A stretch of 64,000 nt of DNA from contig NZ_JACYTN010000002.1 in assembly GCF_014841135.1 (NCBI RefSeq), forward strand, positions 186,001-250,000, given 5' to 3'. This document shows, one piece after another, positions 19,610 through 28,443 of this stretch. The translations under genes were made by a program, and so were the position numbers. Position 1 is the first letter of the stretch. Each line of letters begins with the position of its first letter. The notes beneath the pieces were generated by a model. The model ran no database searches and was not told where the DNA came from. It saw only the letters and a list, made by a program, of their open reading frames with translations. The DNA comes from Paenibacillus arenosi (GTDB lineage Bacteria > Bacillota > Bacilli > Paenibacillales > Paenibacillaceae).

Positions 19610-21548
19610 TCTCCCTCCCCGATGCTATCCACTCTCTAAATAATTCTTGATCGTAGTCGGTCATCTGCGAGAGCATCGCTTGTATATGTACGTCAGAAAT
19701 TTCATTCACCCAAACATATCTATCATTTTGGAACTCAATAATATTTTTGTAAGTATGAGAGCTGCTGTTAGCTTGATCATCATAATACTGAATAGCTGCA
19801 CTTCTATAGTCCATCCAAGAGTTTGACGATGAAGTTGATACATCCTGTTGATGGATATCCTCTTTTCCTAACTGTCTATTGAAAGTTTGATTACCATTTG
19901 TCATTTCCGAGGGAACACATTCAGTAATCCGTTCAATATAGCGCATTCCATTTGCATTTCTGCTTAAATGGATATTAAAATGTATAACTTGCACAACTTG
20001 CTGCTCTGCAATTCGTTCATTATGAAACATACCTGTCTTCAACAAAGAATTTCGCAAAGCCCCTATTAAATCAGGAAATGTCTTAGCGTGATGTGTAAAT
20101 ACCGTAAACAGACTCGCCACTTGAGCCATTTGAATCATCCAAGCTGCTACTGGATCGGTTGCAACCTCCCCAAGAATATGAACAACTCCATCTGTTTTCT
20201 TTTGCACATCCAAACCTGATTGTCCAGAAATATTTTCCGTTTCTCTCAAAGTTAAAATATTGCGATTGGGATATAGTTGCCTTAAATGAAGTTCAAATGC
20301 CTGCTCCTGAACTCTCAAAGGATAAAAAGCGTAGATGGATTGAACTAATGCCATTAAAAGTGTCGTTTTGCCAGACCCTTGAGCACCTGTAACAGCGGTA
20401 ATACGGGCTCCCTTCATCAAAAATTGGAGCAATCGAATTACATCTGCAGACCCATCAGCTGAAATAAGATGAGATAATGAAGGCTGTTCACGCTCAAACT
20501 TACGTACAAAAAATGCCCAAGACTCTGAAAATGGCGGTCTCATAACAACTACCCGAGAACCATCCTTCATGTCATTCACACGATAACCATCTACTTCTGT
20601 CAGCGGCCCTGGTGCACCATGTTTGTAAATGGTTTGACATACACGTTTTAATTCTCTTTCACTCTCAAAGCTGAGAAAACCGAGACGGATAGACTTACCT
20701 TGATAAAACATCCATACACTATCGTATGAGCGTGGAATTTTCGAAGTATGAATGCCACTCCTTGAAGCTGAATGGGATGAGCCTGTAGCTATACCAGTAG
20801 ACATAAGCGGCGCAGATTGAATCAAGCCATTTACCCCTCCTGAAACCCCTTCTATTCTCAGATCTCGCAGCTCATCGATAACGGACAAACCTTTATATCG
20901 CTCATAAATACGTTGAGCAATGATCCTAATTCGCTCTTCATGCTTCACAACCGGACGTTCTTGGCGATACGCTTGACTGACATCATGCTCATCTACAACA
21001 TAACCGAGCTCCTCTTCACCCTCTATGTCTCGTTGAGTCTTAATTTGATCCCAGCCGTAACGTTGTACGATCTCATGCATAGCTTCTAGACCATAGCGCT
21101 GGAAATATAAATATAGTAAAATATCGAACTTATCTTTGGCTGAAAGCTGAATTGGATCATCAAATGGAACAAGCATCTCCCAGTAGTCCTTGGAAGGTTT
21201 TAATAAAGGTCGTATAATTTCCACAATAATATCTTTCACGTATTCCTTTTGCAGCCGATCACCACTATGACAGGAGCGCAGTGACTGTCTTATCATCGTT
21301 CGCCTCAACAGTTCCCTGCGATACATCTCATCATTTGAGAAATGATCTAAAAAAGGGTCCGCTGTCCATTTTTGAAGTTGATCGCGAACGATCTGATCGA
21401 GTTCCTCCCAAGTCAATGCAGATGGCACAGCTGCTTCCTGATTGGATTTCTGCTTTAAGCGAAGCCGATACAACATCCACAGTATAAGTAGGAATACGAC
21501 ACCAACCAACATTAATACCTGTATGTAGTAATCACCTATCCATTCCAT
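19596..21548 (-). CDS. CpaF/TadA-type secretion ATPase
   Basis: Hexameric ATPase that powers Tad/Flp pilus assembly or secretion. The 650 residues begin with a membrane segment (about 7-27), which is unusual for this cytoplasmic family. A helical N-domain to about 210 follows. The core has the Walker A GAQGSGKTTL near residue 385, and the Walker B region VHILGEVATD with the following FTVFTHHAKT (His box) near 460. After about residue 520 there is a polar, Ser/Asn-rich C-terminal extension. The neighbours supply the MinD/TadZ-like and T2SF-like partners. Confidence 0.86.
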   Translation of the reverse strand: MEWIGDYYIQVLMLVGVVFLLILWMLYRLRLKQKSNQEAAVPSALTWEELDQIVRDQLQKWTADPFLDHFSNDEMYRRELLRRTMIRQSLRSCHSGDRLQKEYVKDIIVEIIRPLLKPSKDYWEMLVPFDDPIQLSAKDKFDILLYLYFQRYGLEAMHEIVQRYGWDQIKTQRDIEGEEELGYVVDEHDVSQAYRQERPVVKHEERIRIIAQRIYERYKGLSVIDELRDLRIEGVSGGVNGLIQSAPLMSTGIATGSSHSASRSGIHTSKIPRSYDSVWMFYQGKSIRLGFLSFESERELKRVCQTIYKHGAPGPLTEVDGYRVNDMKDGSRVVVMRPPFSESWAFFVRKFEREQPSLSHLISADGSADVIRLLQFLMKGARITAVTGAQGSGKTTLLMALVQSIYAFYPLRVQEQAFELHLRQLYPNRNILTLRETENISGQSGLDVQKKTDGVVHILGEVATDPVAAWMIQMAQVASLFTVFTHHAKTFPDLIGALRNSLLKTGMFHNERIAEQQVVQVIHFNIHLSRNANGMRYIERITECVPSEMTNGNQTFNRQLGKEDIHQQDVSTSSSNSWMDYRSAAIQYYDDQANSSSHTYKNIIEFQNDRYVWVNEISDVHIQAMLSQMTDYDQELFREWIASGRENVVA

Positions 21549-22471
21549 CTTCTTCCCCCTTCACTTGCTTTGCGATTAGGAAGAACTGCCTCAGATAATA
21601 GCTGTTCTGAAAGTTGATCCACATAATTAAGCAAGTTTAAAGCGCCTGGCTTGTTGTTACGATACTGTAGTTGTAAGACATAATGTACAAGATGCCCCTC
21701 ATTGGCATAGTGTCTCAACTGCGTATCGTAAGGTACCGCGTATATCAACTTTCCACGCATATGCTTTTTCAGATTGGCTAAATTTAAATGCGCCTCAGGG
21801 TCATAAGAAGGTACCACCCAAATCTGTTTTTGATCGAATCCATATCCATTACTACTATAAAGATACTTGGGATCACGCCATAAACTCACATCTCTTTGAT
21901 CTTGGGTAAGCAATGTAATGGTTCCTGCGCTGTAGGCTTGCTCTTGCACACATACGTTCATTTCCGTCTGATTTTTACTCTGCTCTTCAAATCTGGCGTC
22001 CCGCCGCGGGAGCTGACGGTCCCAATCCCAAAGAACAACATCATAAGCATTAGCCGAAACCTGCATAAGTGTACGCACGTCATAATCGGAGCAAAATCGT
22101 TCATTCGTTATTCCTCGTTGGACCGAATTATCATATCTATCAGCTACGCGAAGTACATCTAGACCAGGAATAATGGGAGAGGTACATGCAATAAACATGG
22201 GGATATCCAGCAATTCATTTTGAATGAGTCTTTTATATTCTCCCCAGCCATCTGGCACTGACAATTGAGTCAGCTTTTGATCATAACTTCCTGTATGCAT
22301 AGAAGCGCGAATGAAATATTCAAGCCCTTCCCCCTCGTCATCCCGATGAATAAGTAACACTTTAAGTCCAAAACGTGTAACTAATTCGATGCCAAGTAGA
22401 ACTGTTGTTAATGATGATCCAAACGCGCGTCGCGAACCATTTTTTATAAACCAATGTTTACATGGCTTCAT
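21536..22471 (-). CDS. Degenerate MinD/TadZ-like protein (second copy)
   Basis: 311 residues. The N-terminal stretch GSRRAFGSSLTTVLLGIEL followed by a FGLKVLLIHRD strand matches the start of ParA/MinD NTPases, but the Walker A lysines of KGGVGKTT are replaced. The middle and end are recognisable only by pattern (DVVLWDWDRQ is like a Walker B strand). In Tad systems TadZ/CpaE localises the apparatus to a pole. The start ATG at 22471 has GGTGG upstream and overlaps the previous gene by 14 bases. The frame is open 87 codons upstream, but that part lies over the previous gene in another frame. Confidence 0.66.
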   Translation of the reverse strand: MKPCKHWFIKNGSRRAFGSSLTTVLLGIELVTRFGLKVLLIHRDDEGEGLEYFIRASMHTGSYDQKLTQLSVPDGWGEYKRLIQNELLDIPMFIACTSPIIPGLDVLRVADRYDNSVQRGITNERFCSDYDVRTLMQVSANAYDVVLWDWDRQLPRRDARFEEQSKNQTEMNVCVQEQAYSAGTITLLTQDQRDVSLWRDPKYLYSSNGYGFDQKQIWVVPSYDPEAHLNLANLKKHMRGKLIYAVPYDTQLRHYANEGHLVHYVLQLQYRNNKPGALNLLNYVDQLSEQLLSEAVLPNRKASEGGRRWNG

Positions 22472-23192
22472 GCCACCATCGCCCTTTCTTATCGCTTCGC
22501 AGCAGTTTTCGCCAGTTACGATCAGATATTGGCCCGCAACTTCGTTCCAACCATATTCGCCATACTGAACGTGCTGACTTCGTATACTTAGACAAATCCA
22601 TCCTCTCATGCACTTCGTTATAGAGATATGCTGTCCAATTTTCTTCTTCGAATGGTATAAATATAGCTTCCTCTTTTGGAGTAACGTATATAGACTGCAG
22701 ATGCTCCACAATATAAGCAACTTCTTTAGCATGATCCACGGTATTTAAAATGAGTAGTCGTATTTCACGATTCAAGTCTACTTCATGAAGCAGGCGGAAC
22801 GACTTTATCCATTCCATATTACGATGAATAGCAAAAGCCTCTACCGTTTGTACCATGACACGTTCACGAGCGCTTATAAAGGTAGTAGCATCACAAAATG
22901 TAAGTCGATCTGTATCTATTAAAATATCATCATATGAATCAAGTTCTATCTCATGCTGCCGGCTTAGTTGCATTAATTCTTCCCAATGAAGTATGCCAGA
23001 CACCGTATCCATCCCGTTCCAACGACACCACTTCTCCTTATTTATCCAAGTTTGATTTCGATACGTTAGCCATGGCATATTCATCGCATCAACGAGTAAT
23101 ACTCGTCTCCCAGCACGTGTAAGTAAAGTGCCTAATCCAAGAATAAAATCCTGTTTATTACATGCGCCTACGAAAAAGCTGATATTAGACAT
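22458..23192 (-). CDS. Degenerate MinD/TadZ-like protein (first copy)
   Basis: 244 residues. Starts with SFFVGACNKQDFILGLGTLL, in the place of a P-loop but without the GKT, followed by a RAGRRVLLVDAMN strand as in ParA/MinD (deviant Walker A then switch strand). Further on are YDDILIDTDRLTF and RLLILNTVDHAKEV, like the Walker B and the base-recognition strand of that fold. A nucleotide-binding role is doubtful; it may be a scaffold. AAGGGG precedes the ATG. I base the fold on pattern, not on a strong family match. Confidence 0.62.
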   Translation of the reverse strand: MSNISFFVGACNKQDFILGLGTLLTRAGRRVLLVDAMNMPWLTYRNQTWINKEKWCRWNGMDTVSGILHWEELMQLSRQHEIELDSYDDILIDTDRLTFCDATTFISARERVMVQTVEAFAIHRNMEWIKSFRLLHEVDLNREIRLLILNTVDHAKEVAYIVEHLQSIYVTPKEEAIFIPFEEENWTAYLYNEVHERMDLSKYTKSARSVWRIWLERSCGPISDRNWRKLLRSDKKGRWWHEAM

Positions 23193-23210
23193 TCACAATC
23201 ACCCCTTGTT

Positions 23211-24467
23211 TCACGGTGTAACCGACAGGCTAGAACTATCGTTCTGATATTCCCCAACCTCAACCAGATCTTTATACGTTGAGGTATTGCTTTGATTGGC
23301 ACCTGGAGCCATATTGTTGCTATTTGAATGAACACCATTCATCGACTTCGTAGGGAGTTCATTCTGCTCAACTCCTACTTCATTATTGTTCATTTGTTGT
23401 TTATGTGAGGGCTGTTTCTCTGACTGCTGTCCTTGTTGCTGCTGTTCCGTCTGGTCTCCTTGTTCTGTAGAAGTAGATTGTCCAACAAATGGTGCTTCAC
23501 GATTTGAAACTTTGCTTTGCCCAGTAAAAGGAGATACCGTTGAGGAACTAGAACCAGAATTATTAGAGCCAGAACCATTACCACCACTTGATAGTACTGT
23601 GCTATTTCCATAACTCGTAGCAATTGCCCCTGAATCCAAGGTTACACTAGAACCTATTTGAGATTGGCTATGTTTAATTAAGTCTCCTTCTAAACGCTTC
23701 CTAGCTTGTGCTGACATTACGATGTTGGCATCCTTGAGTAAATTCGGGTTGTTGTGTATGAGTTGTGTTACATGTTGATTGATCGGATAATTAACGATTG
23801 CTCGTTCTTGTACATAGGCATCGACATAACGCAAGGCATATATTTGACCTCCGTTCAAGTAAGCATCCACACAAGCGCTGGACATCGTTAACAACTCATG
23901 CTCTGACATATGGATCCAAATAGTAGAATCTTGAATGCGATGTACTTTCTTATGGGAGAGAACTACATAGTCTTGTCCATCGGGATACCTAATCCGCACA
24001 TCAATTATCTGATTAGATTCAAGTGCAAGCGGCAATTGAATGACTCCTGTTTCAATCCAACGAATATCCCGACCGATCGATCCTTCATTTCCGACCATAG
24101 AGTCTATTAATGGAACGTTAGCTGCTAAATCTATCTTTGCAATGCTTCCTTTTACATCTTTAGGTTCAAGTACGTGCTCCGGAATTAACCTTTTGGGTAG
24201 CTCTATTTGTTTTAAATCTGACGCATGTAGCCTTGAACCTGCAACTTTGGATTTTGCAAGTACCCAAACTTGCTGTTGATCTTCTTTCTCTTGTCCTTGA
24301 ATGATTTGCTCACTTAACTGAGCTTTTTTCATCCAATCCTCTCTTTCTATTTGCCAATTACGCTCAATCCAAATAATATAACCTCCACTAACCGTTGCCA
24401 TGATGGTAGCTGTCACTACTACACCAATTGCAACCTGCTTCGTTCGTCTTGACCATCTGCCAATCAA
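23211..24467 (-). CDS. CpaB/RcpC-like SAF domain protein
   Basis: 418 residues. One membrane segment near residues 12-33 (VAIGVVVTATIMATVSGGYI), then the SAF-like domain with AGSRLHASDLKQIELPKRLIPEHVL and PLIDSMVG, as in the pilus assembly protein CpaB/RcpC. The C-terminal 130 residues are low-complexity (Ser/Gly/Asn/Gln-rich, about 290-418). I place the start at a TTG (24467) because AAGGGGG lies seven bases upstream, 20 bases after the kinase stop. In-frame ATGs at 24515 and 24557 overlap the kinase gene and have weak sites. Confidence 0.76.
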   Translation of the reverse strand: MIGRWSRRTKQVAIGVVVTATIMATVSGGYIIWIERNWQIEREDWMKKAQLSEQIIQGQEKEDQQQVWVLAKSKVAGSRLHASDLKQIELPKRLIPEHVLEPKDVKGSIAKIDLAANVPLIDSMVGNEGSIGRDIRWIETGVIQLPLALESNQIIDVRIRYPDGQDYVVLSHKKVHRIQDSTIWIHMSEHELLTMSSACVDAYLNGGQIYALRYVDAYVQERAIVNYPINQHVTQLIHNNPNLLKDANIVMSAQARKRLEGDLIKHSQSQIGSSVTLDSGAIATSYGNSTVLSSGGNGSGSNNSGSSSSTVSPFTGQSKVSNREAPFVGQSTSTEQGDQTEQQQQGQQSEKQPSHKQQMNNNEVGVEQNELPTKSMNGVHSNSNNMAPGANQSNTSTYKDLVEVGEYQNDSSSLSVTP

Positions 24468-24487
24468 GCAAGAACCCCCTTCATCTA

Positions 24488-26011
24488 TTATTTCCTCTTG
24501 CTCCAAGAGAACCATCTTCGCTTCTGCTCTTGTACCTTCATCCAGGATTGCAGCCATTCTTCTAAATCCGATCCACCCTTAAATGGATTTGAGCATGTGG
24601 GAACGGAGATTATGCTATGGCATTTCAACTGTAAACGTGATGAGCGTAATTCTTCCTCTTTGGCATGTGGCAGAGCAAAAATCCATTGTTGATAATTTAA
24701 TTCAAGTAAATTGTTCGAGGCCGCTCTAGTATCATCATCCCTCCAAGGAGCTGTTGAACCTAATAGTAAACTGTATGAAGCACGAACAAATTCCTCATCT
24801 AATCTACGCTTTGCTCCAATCACACCAAGATCCAGAACAATAAAGTCATATTCCATTTGCAGCTGTGTTACTGAAGATATGGTTAACCCTCCAGAGTGTT
24901 CACCCAATTCAATGTAAGAAACCCCTTGCCACTGCCAAACTCTGTTATTCCAATCTTCCGCACAATCACCTTCAACGGATGACAGGATAGAATGGACAAC
25001 AGAGCGACTTGACTCCGCATTCGAAACATAAGCGACTTTGCCACGGTTACTTCTTGCAAGTCGATGCGCAATCATTAAGCTCATATGCGTACAACCTAAT
25101 CCTGAAGCTATACCAGCTACAGCAATCGTTACAGCTCGCTGTAATCCATGGTTGGCCTTCCCATGTTGATTCCGCTGTCCTTTATCCATAAATTCATAGG
25201 CTGCAGGAAGAACCTTACTATCGGCATGCGACAACAACTCTCTTTTTAATTCATCCGCAGATTGATATCTCGCATTAGGATTCACTTCCATTAACTTAGT
25301 GAGAATTCCATAAAATGATGTAGGAACATCTTCATTAAGCATCTGTGTACGAAAAGGTTCCATTCCGCGCCAGCGTCCTTCAGATAACACGTAAGCTAGC
25401 AATGCACCAATGCCATAAAGATCAGTACGAGCGTCACTTTGCTTGCCCTCGTGCTGCTCAGGTGCAGCGAAGCCTACTGTTCCTAACTTCATCGTATCCG
25501 CTGACTCAGAAGGTTTCATTTGTCTAGCAATACCGAAGTCAATCAACTTTATTCGATGCTGCTCAGCTAACATAACATTAGAAGGCTTCATATCTCGGTA
25601 TATAATTGGTGGGGTACGTCCATGCAAATAACTTAATGCATCACACAATTGAAGACTGTACGCAATCGTCTCGTCAAACGAAAGAGTGGTTCGCTTTAGT
25701 CTCTCAGCAATTGTCTCCCCTTCAATGTACTCCATAACCAAAAAGGCGTGCCCATCTTCATCAGGTGAAAAAAAATCAACGATGAGTGGTAAATTCGGAT
25801 GTCGAAGTTCAATTAACCATTGAGCTTCCCTTATAAGATGTTCGCGATCATGTGCAAGCGGGATTGATTCTTTAATCGCCCAATACTTGCCCATCAAACG
25901 TTCATCTTGCGCTAAGTACACATAACTCATGCCTCCGACGCCTATTAGACGCTTAATTCGATAACGTTCGTGCAACAATGCACCTGCCATTAACTTCGTA
26001 GGAGCACGCAC
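24488..26011 (-). CDS. Ser/Thr protein kinase fused to a MinD/TadZ-like domain
   Basis: 507 residues. Residues 18-265 are a Hanks-type kinase: glycine loop GVGGMS (24-29), ATP-binding Lys47 in AIKE, catalytic YRDMKPSN with Asp140 (Tyr replaces the usual His), DFG at 158-160 and APE at 183-185. After a linker, residues 291-500 start with TIAVAGIASGLGCTHMSL, which looks like a MinD/ParA Walker A region without its lysine, followed by GKVAYVSNAE and YDFIVLDLG. The kinase sets the front of the Tad-like operon, with a GTG start and AAGGAGG eight bases upstream. The cytosolic partners it phosphorylates are unknown. Confidence 0.87.
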   Translation of the reverse strand: MRAPTKLMAGALLHERYRIKRLIGVGGMSYVYLAQDERLMGKYWAIKESIPLAHDREHLIREAQWLIELRHPNLPLIVDFFSPDEDGHAFLVMEYIEGETIAERLKRTTLSFDETIAYSLQLCDALSYLHGRTPPIIYRDMKPSNVMLAEQHRIKLIDFGIARQMKPSESADTMKLGTVGFAAPEQHEGKQSDARTDLYGIGALLAYVLSEGRWRGMEPFRTQMLNEDVPTSFYGILTKLMEVNPNARYQSADELKRELLSHADSKVLPAAYEFMDKGQRNQHGKANHGLQRAVTIAVAGIASGLGCTHMSLMIAHRLARSNRGKVAYVSNAESSRSVVHSILSSVEGDCAEDWNNRVWQWQGVSYIELGEHSGGLTISSVTQLQMEYDFIVLDLGVIGAKRRLDEEFVRASYSLLLGSTAPWRDDDTRAASNNLLELNYQQWIFALPHAKEEELRSSRLQLKCHSIISVPTCSNPFKGGSDLEEWLQSWMKVQEQKRRWFSWSKRK

Positions 26012-26063
26012 TCCACAAACCTCCTTGAAGTAGCCATTGTAAAATAATTAAGGTTGGAAAACG

Positions 26064-26100
26064 CAAAAAACCCGAATACAGCCAATTAGGCGTATTCGGG
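26064..26100 (-). terminator. Terminator after the RlmM-like gene
   Basis: On the minus strand CCCGAATAC and its complement form a stem around GCCTAATTGGCT, followed by T6. It separates the methyltransferase operon from the Tad-like operon, whose first gene starts 50 bases further on. Confidence 0.88.
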
Positions 26101-26194
26101 ATGCTTTCCCTGAAAAGGTTACGTTTATGTTATTGATGTCATTATAGATTCAATTCCATCATTTGTCTATAGCTTGTTTGTAAAATAGCACCGA

Positions 26195-27289
26195 TTAATT
26201 TTTAAGCATATACAATGTGATCTCATCACGATTATGGAACAATTGCTTCGCACGAACGATCGTGGCATGCTTTTCGAACATTTCCATGCAATCACGTATC
26301 GTTTGCAGCGGCTTCTTATGCATCAACTTCACAGTCACAATTAATGTACCACCATAAACAAGAGAATCTAGAAGCTGAATGACTAGCTGTGCAGTATGCT
26401 TCGGACTCCAACTCATATCACATACAATTAAATCAAACTCATTTGGCTCAAAAACTACCTCAGCAGCATTTCGTCCATAATAAGTAAAGTTGGGGTGCTC
26501 CATGAGAGTCGGATGCATTTTGGCCGGATCCACAGCCGTTACATGAATGCCACGCTCTAGCAATAAACTGCTCCATCCCCCTGGTGCTGCACCTACATCC
26601 AAACCATTTCGATAGGCAGAGAAATCCAATCCAAATACACGTTCTGCTTCTAGCAACTTAAATTTTGCACGAGAAATTTGTCCATCTTCACGGCGGAAAC
26701 GGATAGCTCCACCCGGCCAATCAGACTGCTGATTAGCGAAAGTTGCTAAGCCTGCATATACTTGCTGCTCATGTTCAAACAAGGTTAAGATGAAATCTGG
26801 TTGTTGAACGGCTGCCGTAATATTTTGCTTCGACCACACAGATTGAATAGCAGAACGCCATTGGAAAACAACTTCTTTATCACTAGTATCTTCTGTTTTC
26901 ACTTTCTTAGGTGACGTTCGCACATGAACAGCCCCAGTCGATTCAGCTTGTATAGACAGACCGCTTCTTTCTAGTAGCGCCTCCCATAATTGCTCGGCAT
27001 CTTCTTCACTAACGACAGCATCAACCGGAAGAATGATATGAGCAGGATAGACATCACGAATAAAGATAGCTGGCTCACGACGAAGAAGATCCCATACCGC
27101 TCCTTCTGATTCAGGAAGTTCCATAAAAGCGACTTCTCCAGAAACTAGTATCGTACTCTTCAATTGACTATACTTCCTTCGCAGTTCTTCCTGCGCATAA
27201 GGAATATAGCCATGATTAGCTGTAACGATCCAGTGGGATCCTAGTTCATAATTACGTGTTGGGTGTATTTCATTACTGATTACTGACAA
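26195..27289 (-). CDS. RlmM/FtsJ-like 2'-O-ribose methyltransferase
   Basis: 364 residues. The C-terminal half has a Rossmann methyltransferase with the SAM motif GLDVGAAPGGWSS near residue 235 and DLIVCDMSW, followed by a lysine-bearing IVTVKLMHK, matching the K-D-K-E arrangement of FtsJ/RlmM enzymes. The N-terminal half resembles the THUMP-like part of RlmM, which modifies 23S rRNA. Start is TTG at 27289 with GGAGG nine bases upstream. Substrate not proven. It is the last gene of the cluster 28778-26195. Confidence 0.83.
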   Translation of the reverse strand: MSVISNEIHPTRNYELGSHWIVTANHGYIPYAQEELRRKYSQLKSTILVSGEVAFMELPESEGAVWDLLRREPAIFIRDVYPAHIILPVDAVVSEEDAEQLWEALLERSGLSIQAESTGAVHVRTSPKKVKTEDTSDKEVVFQWRSAIQSVWSKQNITAAVQQPDFILTLFEHEQQVYAGLATFANQQSDWPGGAIRFRREDGQISRAKFKLLEAERVFGLDFSAYRNGLDVGAAPGGWSSLLLERGIHVTAVDPAKMHPTLMEHPNFTYYGRNAAEVVFEPNEFDLIVCDMSWSPKHTAQLVIQLLDSLVYGGTLIVTVKLMHKKPLQTIRDCMEMFEKHATIVRAKQLFHNRDEITLYMLKN

Positions 27290-27311
27290 CTTATTTTTCC
27301 TCCAAGCATTA

Positions 27312-28079
27312 CTACGACTTTATGCGTACCCAAGGCCGGCCTTCCATCCAGTTCACTGCAATAGGCAGATCAAAAGTTTCGGAGAGCTTTTCTGGAGTAA
27401 GTACATCTTCTTTAGGGCCAGCGGCTACGAGTTTTCCTTTGTGCAGCAAAGCTACATGTGTAAATAACGGTACAATTTCTTCAAGATGATGAGTGACATG
27501 TACGAGATGTACGTCGTTTGCAAGTAATTCCGGCAGGTCTGTAAGCCACATTTCTCTTTCATAAAGATCGAGTCCTGCACAGGCCTCGTCCATAATGAGC
27601 AATTTGGGGTTATTCATCATAACACGTGCCAATAAAATTTTTTTGCGTTCCCCTTGTGAGCACAACCCAAATGGCTGTTCTGCTAAATGAGCAAGTCGTA
27701 CCATACGAAGCTGTTCCACTGCTCTCTCCTTAAGGATATCCGTTTCCTTATCAAACAAACGCAAATGCGCTTGTAAGCCGGTAGCAACGATCTCCCACAC
27801 AGGATCCCGCAATGTTAATTTTTCCACAAGTGATTGACTTATATAACCGATCTCTTTCCGTATTTCCCGAACATCACATCGACCGTATGTATGACCTAGA
27901 ACACGAACTTTGCCTGAGCTAGGAAAGTGATATCCTAGTATCATTTCAAGCAGCGTAGATTTGCCAGAACCATTTCTGCCAAGTATCGTCCAGTGTTCTC
28001 CAGCCTTCATTTGCCACTGTAAAGGATATATAATTGTGCGATCTTGACGTTCAAATGTTACATCATCGAGATGAATCAT
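27312..28079 (-). CDS. ABC transporter-type ATP-binding protein (YlmA-like)
   Basis: 255 residues, one nucleotide-binding domain. Walker A GRNGSGKST at residues 35-43, signature CSQGERKKILLARVM (Gln-Gly instead of Gly-Gly), Walker B LLIMDEACAGLD, and the H-loop LVHVTHH. There is no permease gene beside it, so it is either a stand-alone ATPase or recruits an unlinked permease. GAGGAGG precedes its ATG, which overlaps the preceding thioredoxin-like gene by 17 bases. Confidence 0.85.
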   Translation of the reverse strand: MIHLDDVTFERQDRTIIYPLQWQMKAGEHWTILGRNGSGKSTLLEMILGYHFPSSGKVRVLGHTYGRCDVREIRKEIGYISQSLVEKLTLRDPVWEIVATGLQAHLRLFDKETDILKERAVEQLRMVRLAHLAEQPFGLCSQGERKKILLARVMMNNPKLLIMDEACAGLDLYEREMWLTDLPELLANDVHLVHVTHHLEEIVPLFTHVALLHKGKLVAAGPKEDVLTPEKLSETFDLPIAVNWMEGRPWVRIKS

Positions 28080-28443
28080 CCATGCCGCCTCCTCTTAACC
28101 GCTCGTACAGATAAGGGATAGAATGAAATGCATATATTTTCTGCGGATTTGCAAAGGTATTTTGTGAAATCAAACGTTGTTGATTGTGTTTCACTGCAAC
28201 AGTACGCCAAACAATTAGACAAGGTACACTTTCCACCTGATACGCCTTAGCGAGATCAGGCACTTCATTAACATTTAAGCGTTCAAATTGCAGTTCGGGC
28301 AGTAAATGCTCAACAACATCCAGCATTCGGCTAGTTACATGACAAGTACCGCACAATGGACTATACATATATAAAAGATCGATATCGGACGGAACCTGTC
28401 CATTCTTTAGGGCTTCACGTAATTGGTCAATCATTATGCTCAT
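28063..28443 (-). CDS. Thioredoxin-like protein with CGTC motif
   Basis: 126 residues, thioredoxin fold. The redox motif CGTC is at YSPLCGTCHVTSRML near residue 32, and the cis-Pro loop is ESVPCLIVW. Genes of this kind are thiol-disulfide exchange proteins in the cytosol; no signal peptide is seen. The start ATG overlaps the stop of the preceding receiver-like gene (ATGA), and the end overlaps the ABC gene. Confidence 0.82.
   Translation of the reverse strand: MSIMIDQLREALKNGQVPSDIDLLYMYSPLCGTCHVTSRMLDVVEHLLPELQFERLNVNEVPDLAKAYQVESVPCLIVWRTVAVKHNQQRLISQNTFANPQKIYAFHSIPYLYERLRGGGMDDSSR

Noticed and set aside
22472-22732. 87 extra codons upstream of the second MinD-like gene.
   Set aside because: They lie entirely within the preceding gene in another frame, have irregular composition and no homology; the ATG at 22471 has a ribosome site.
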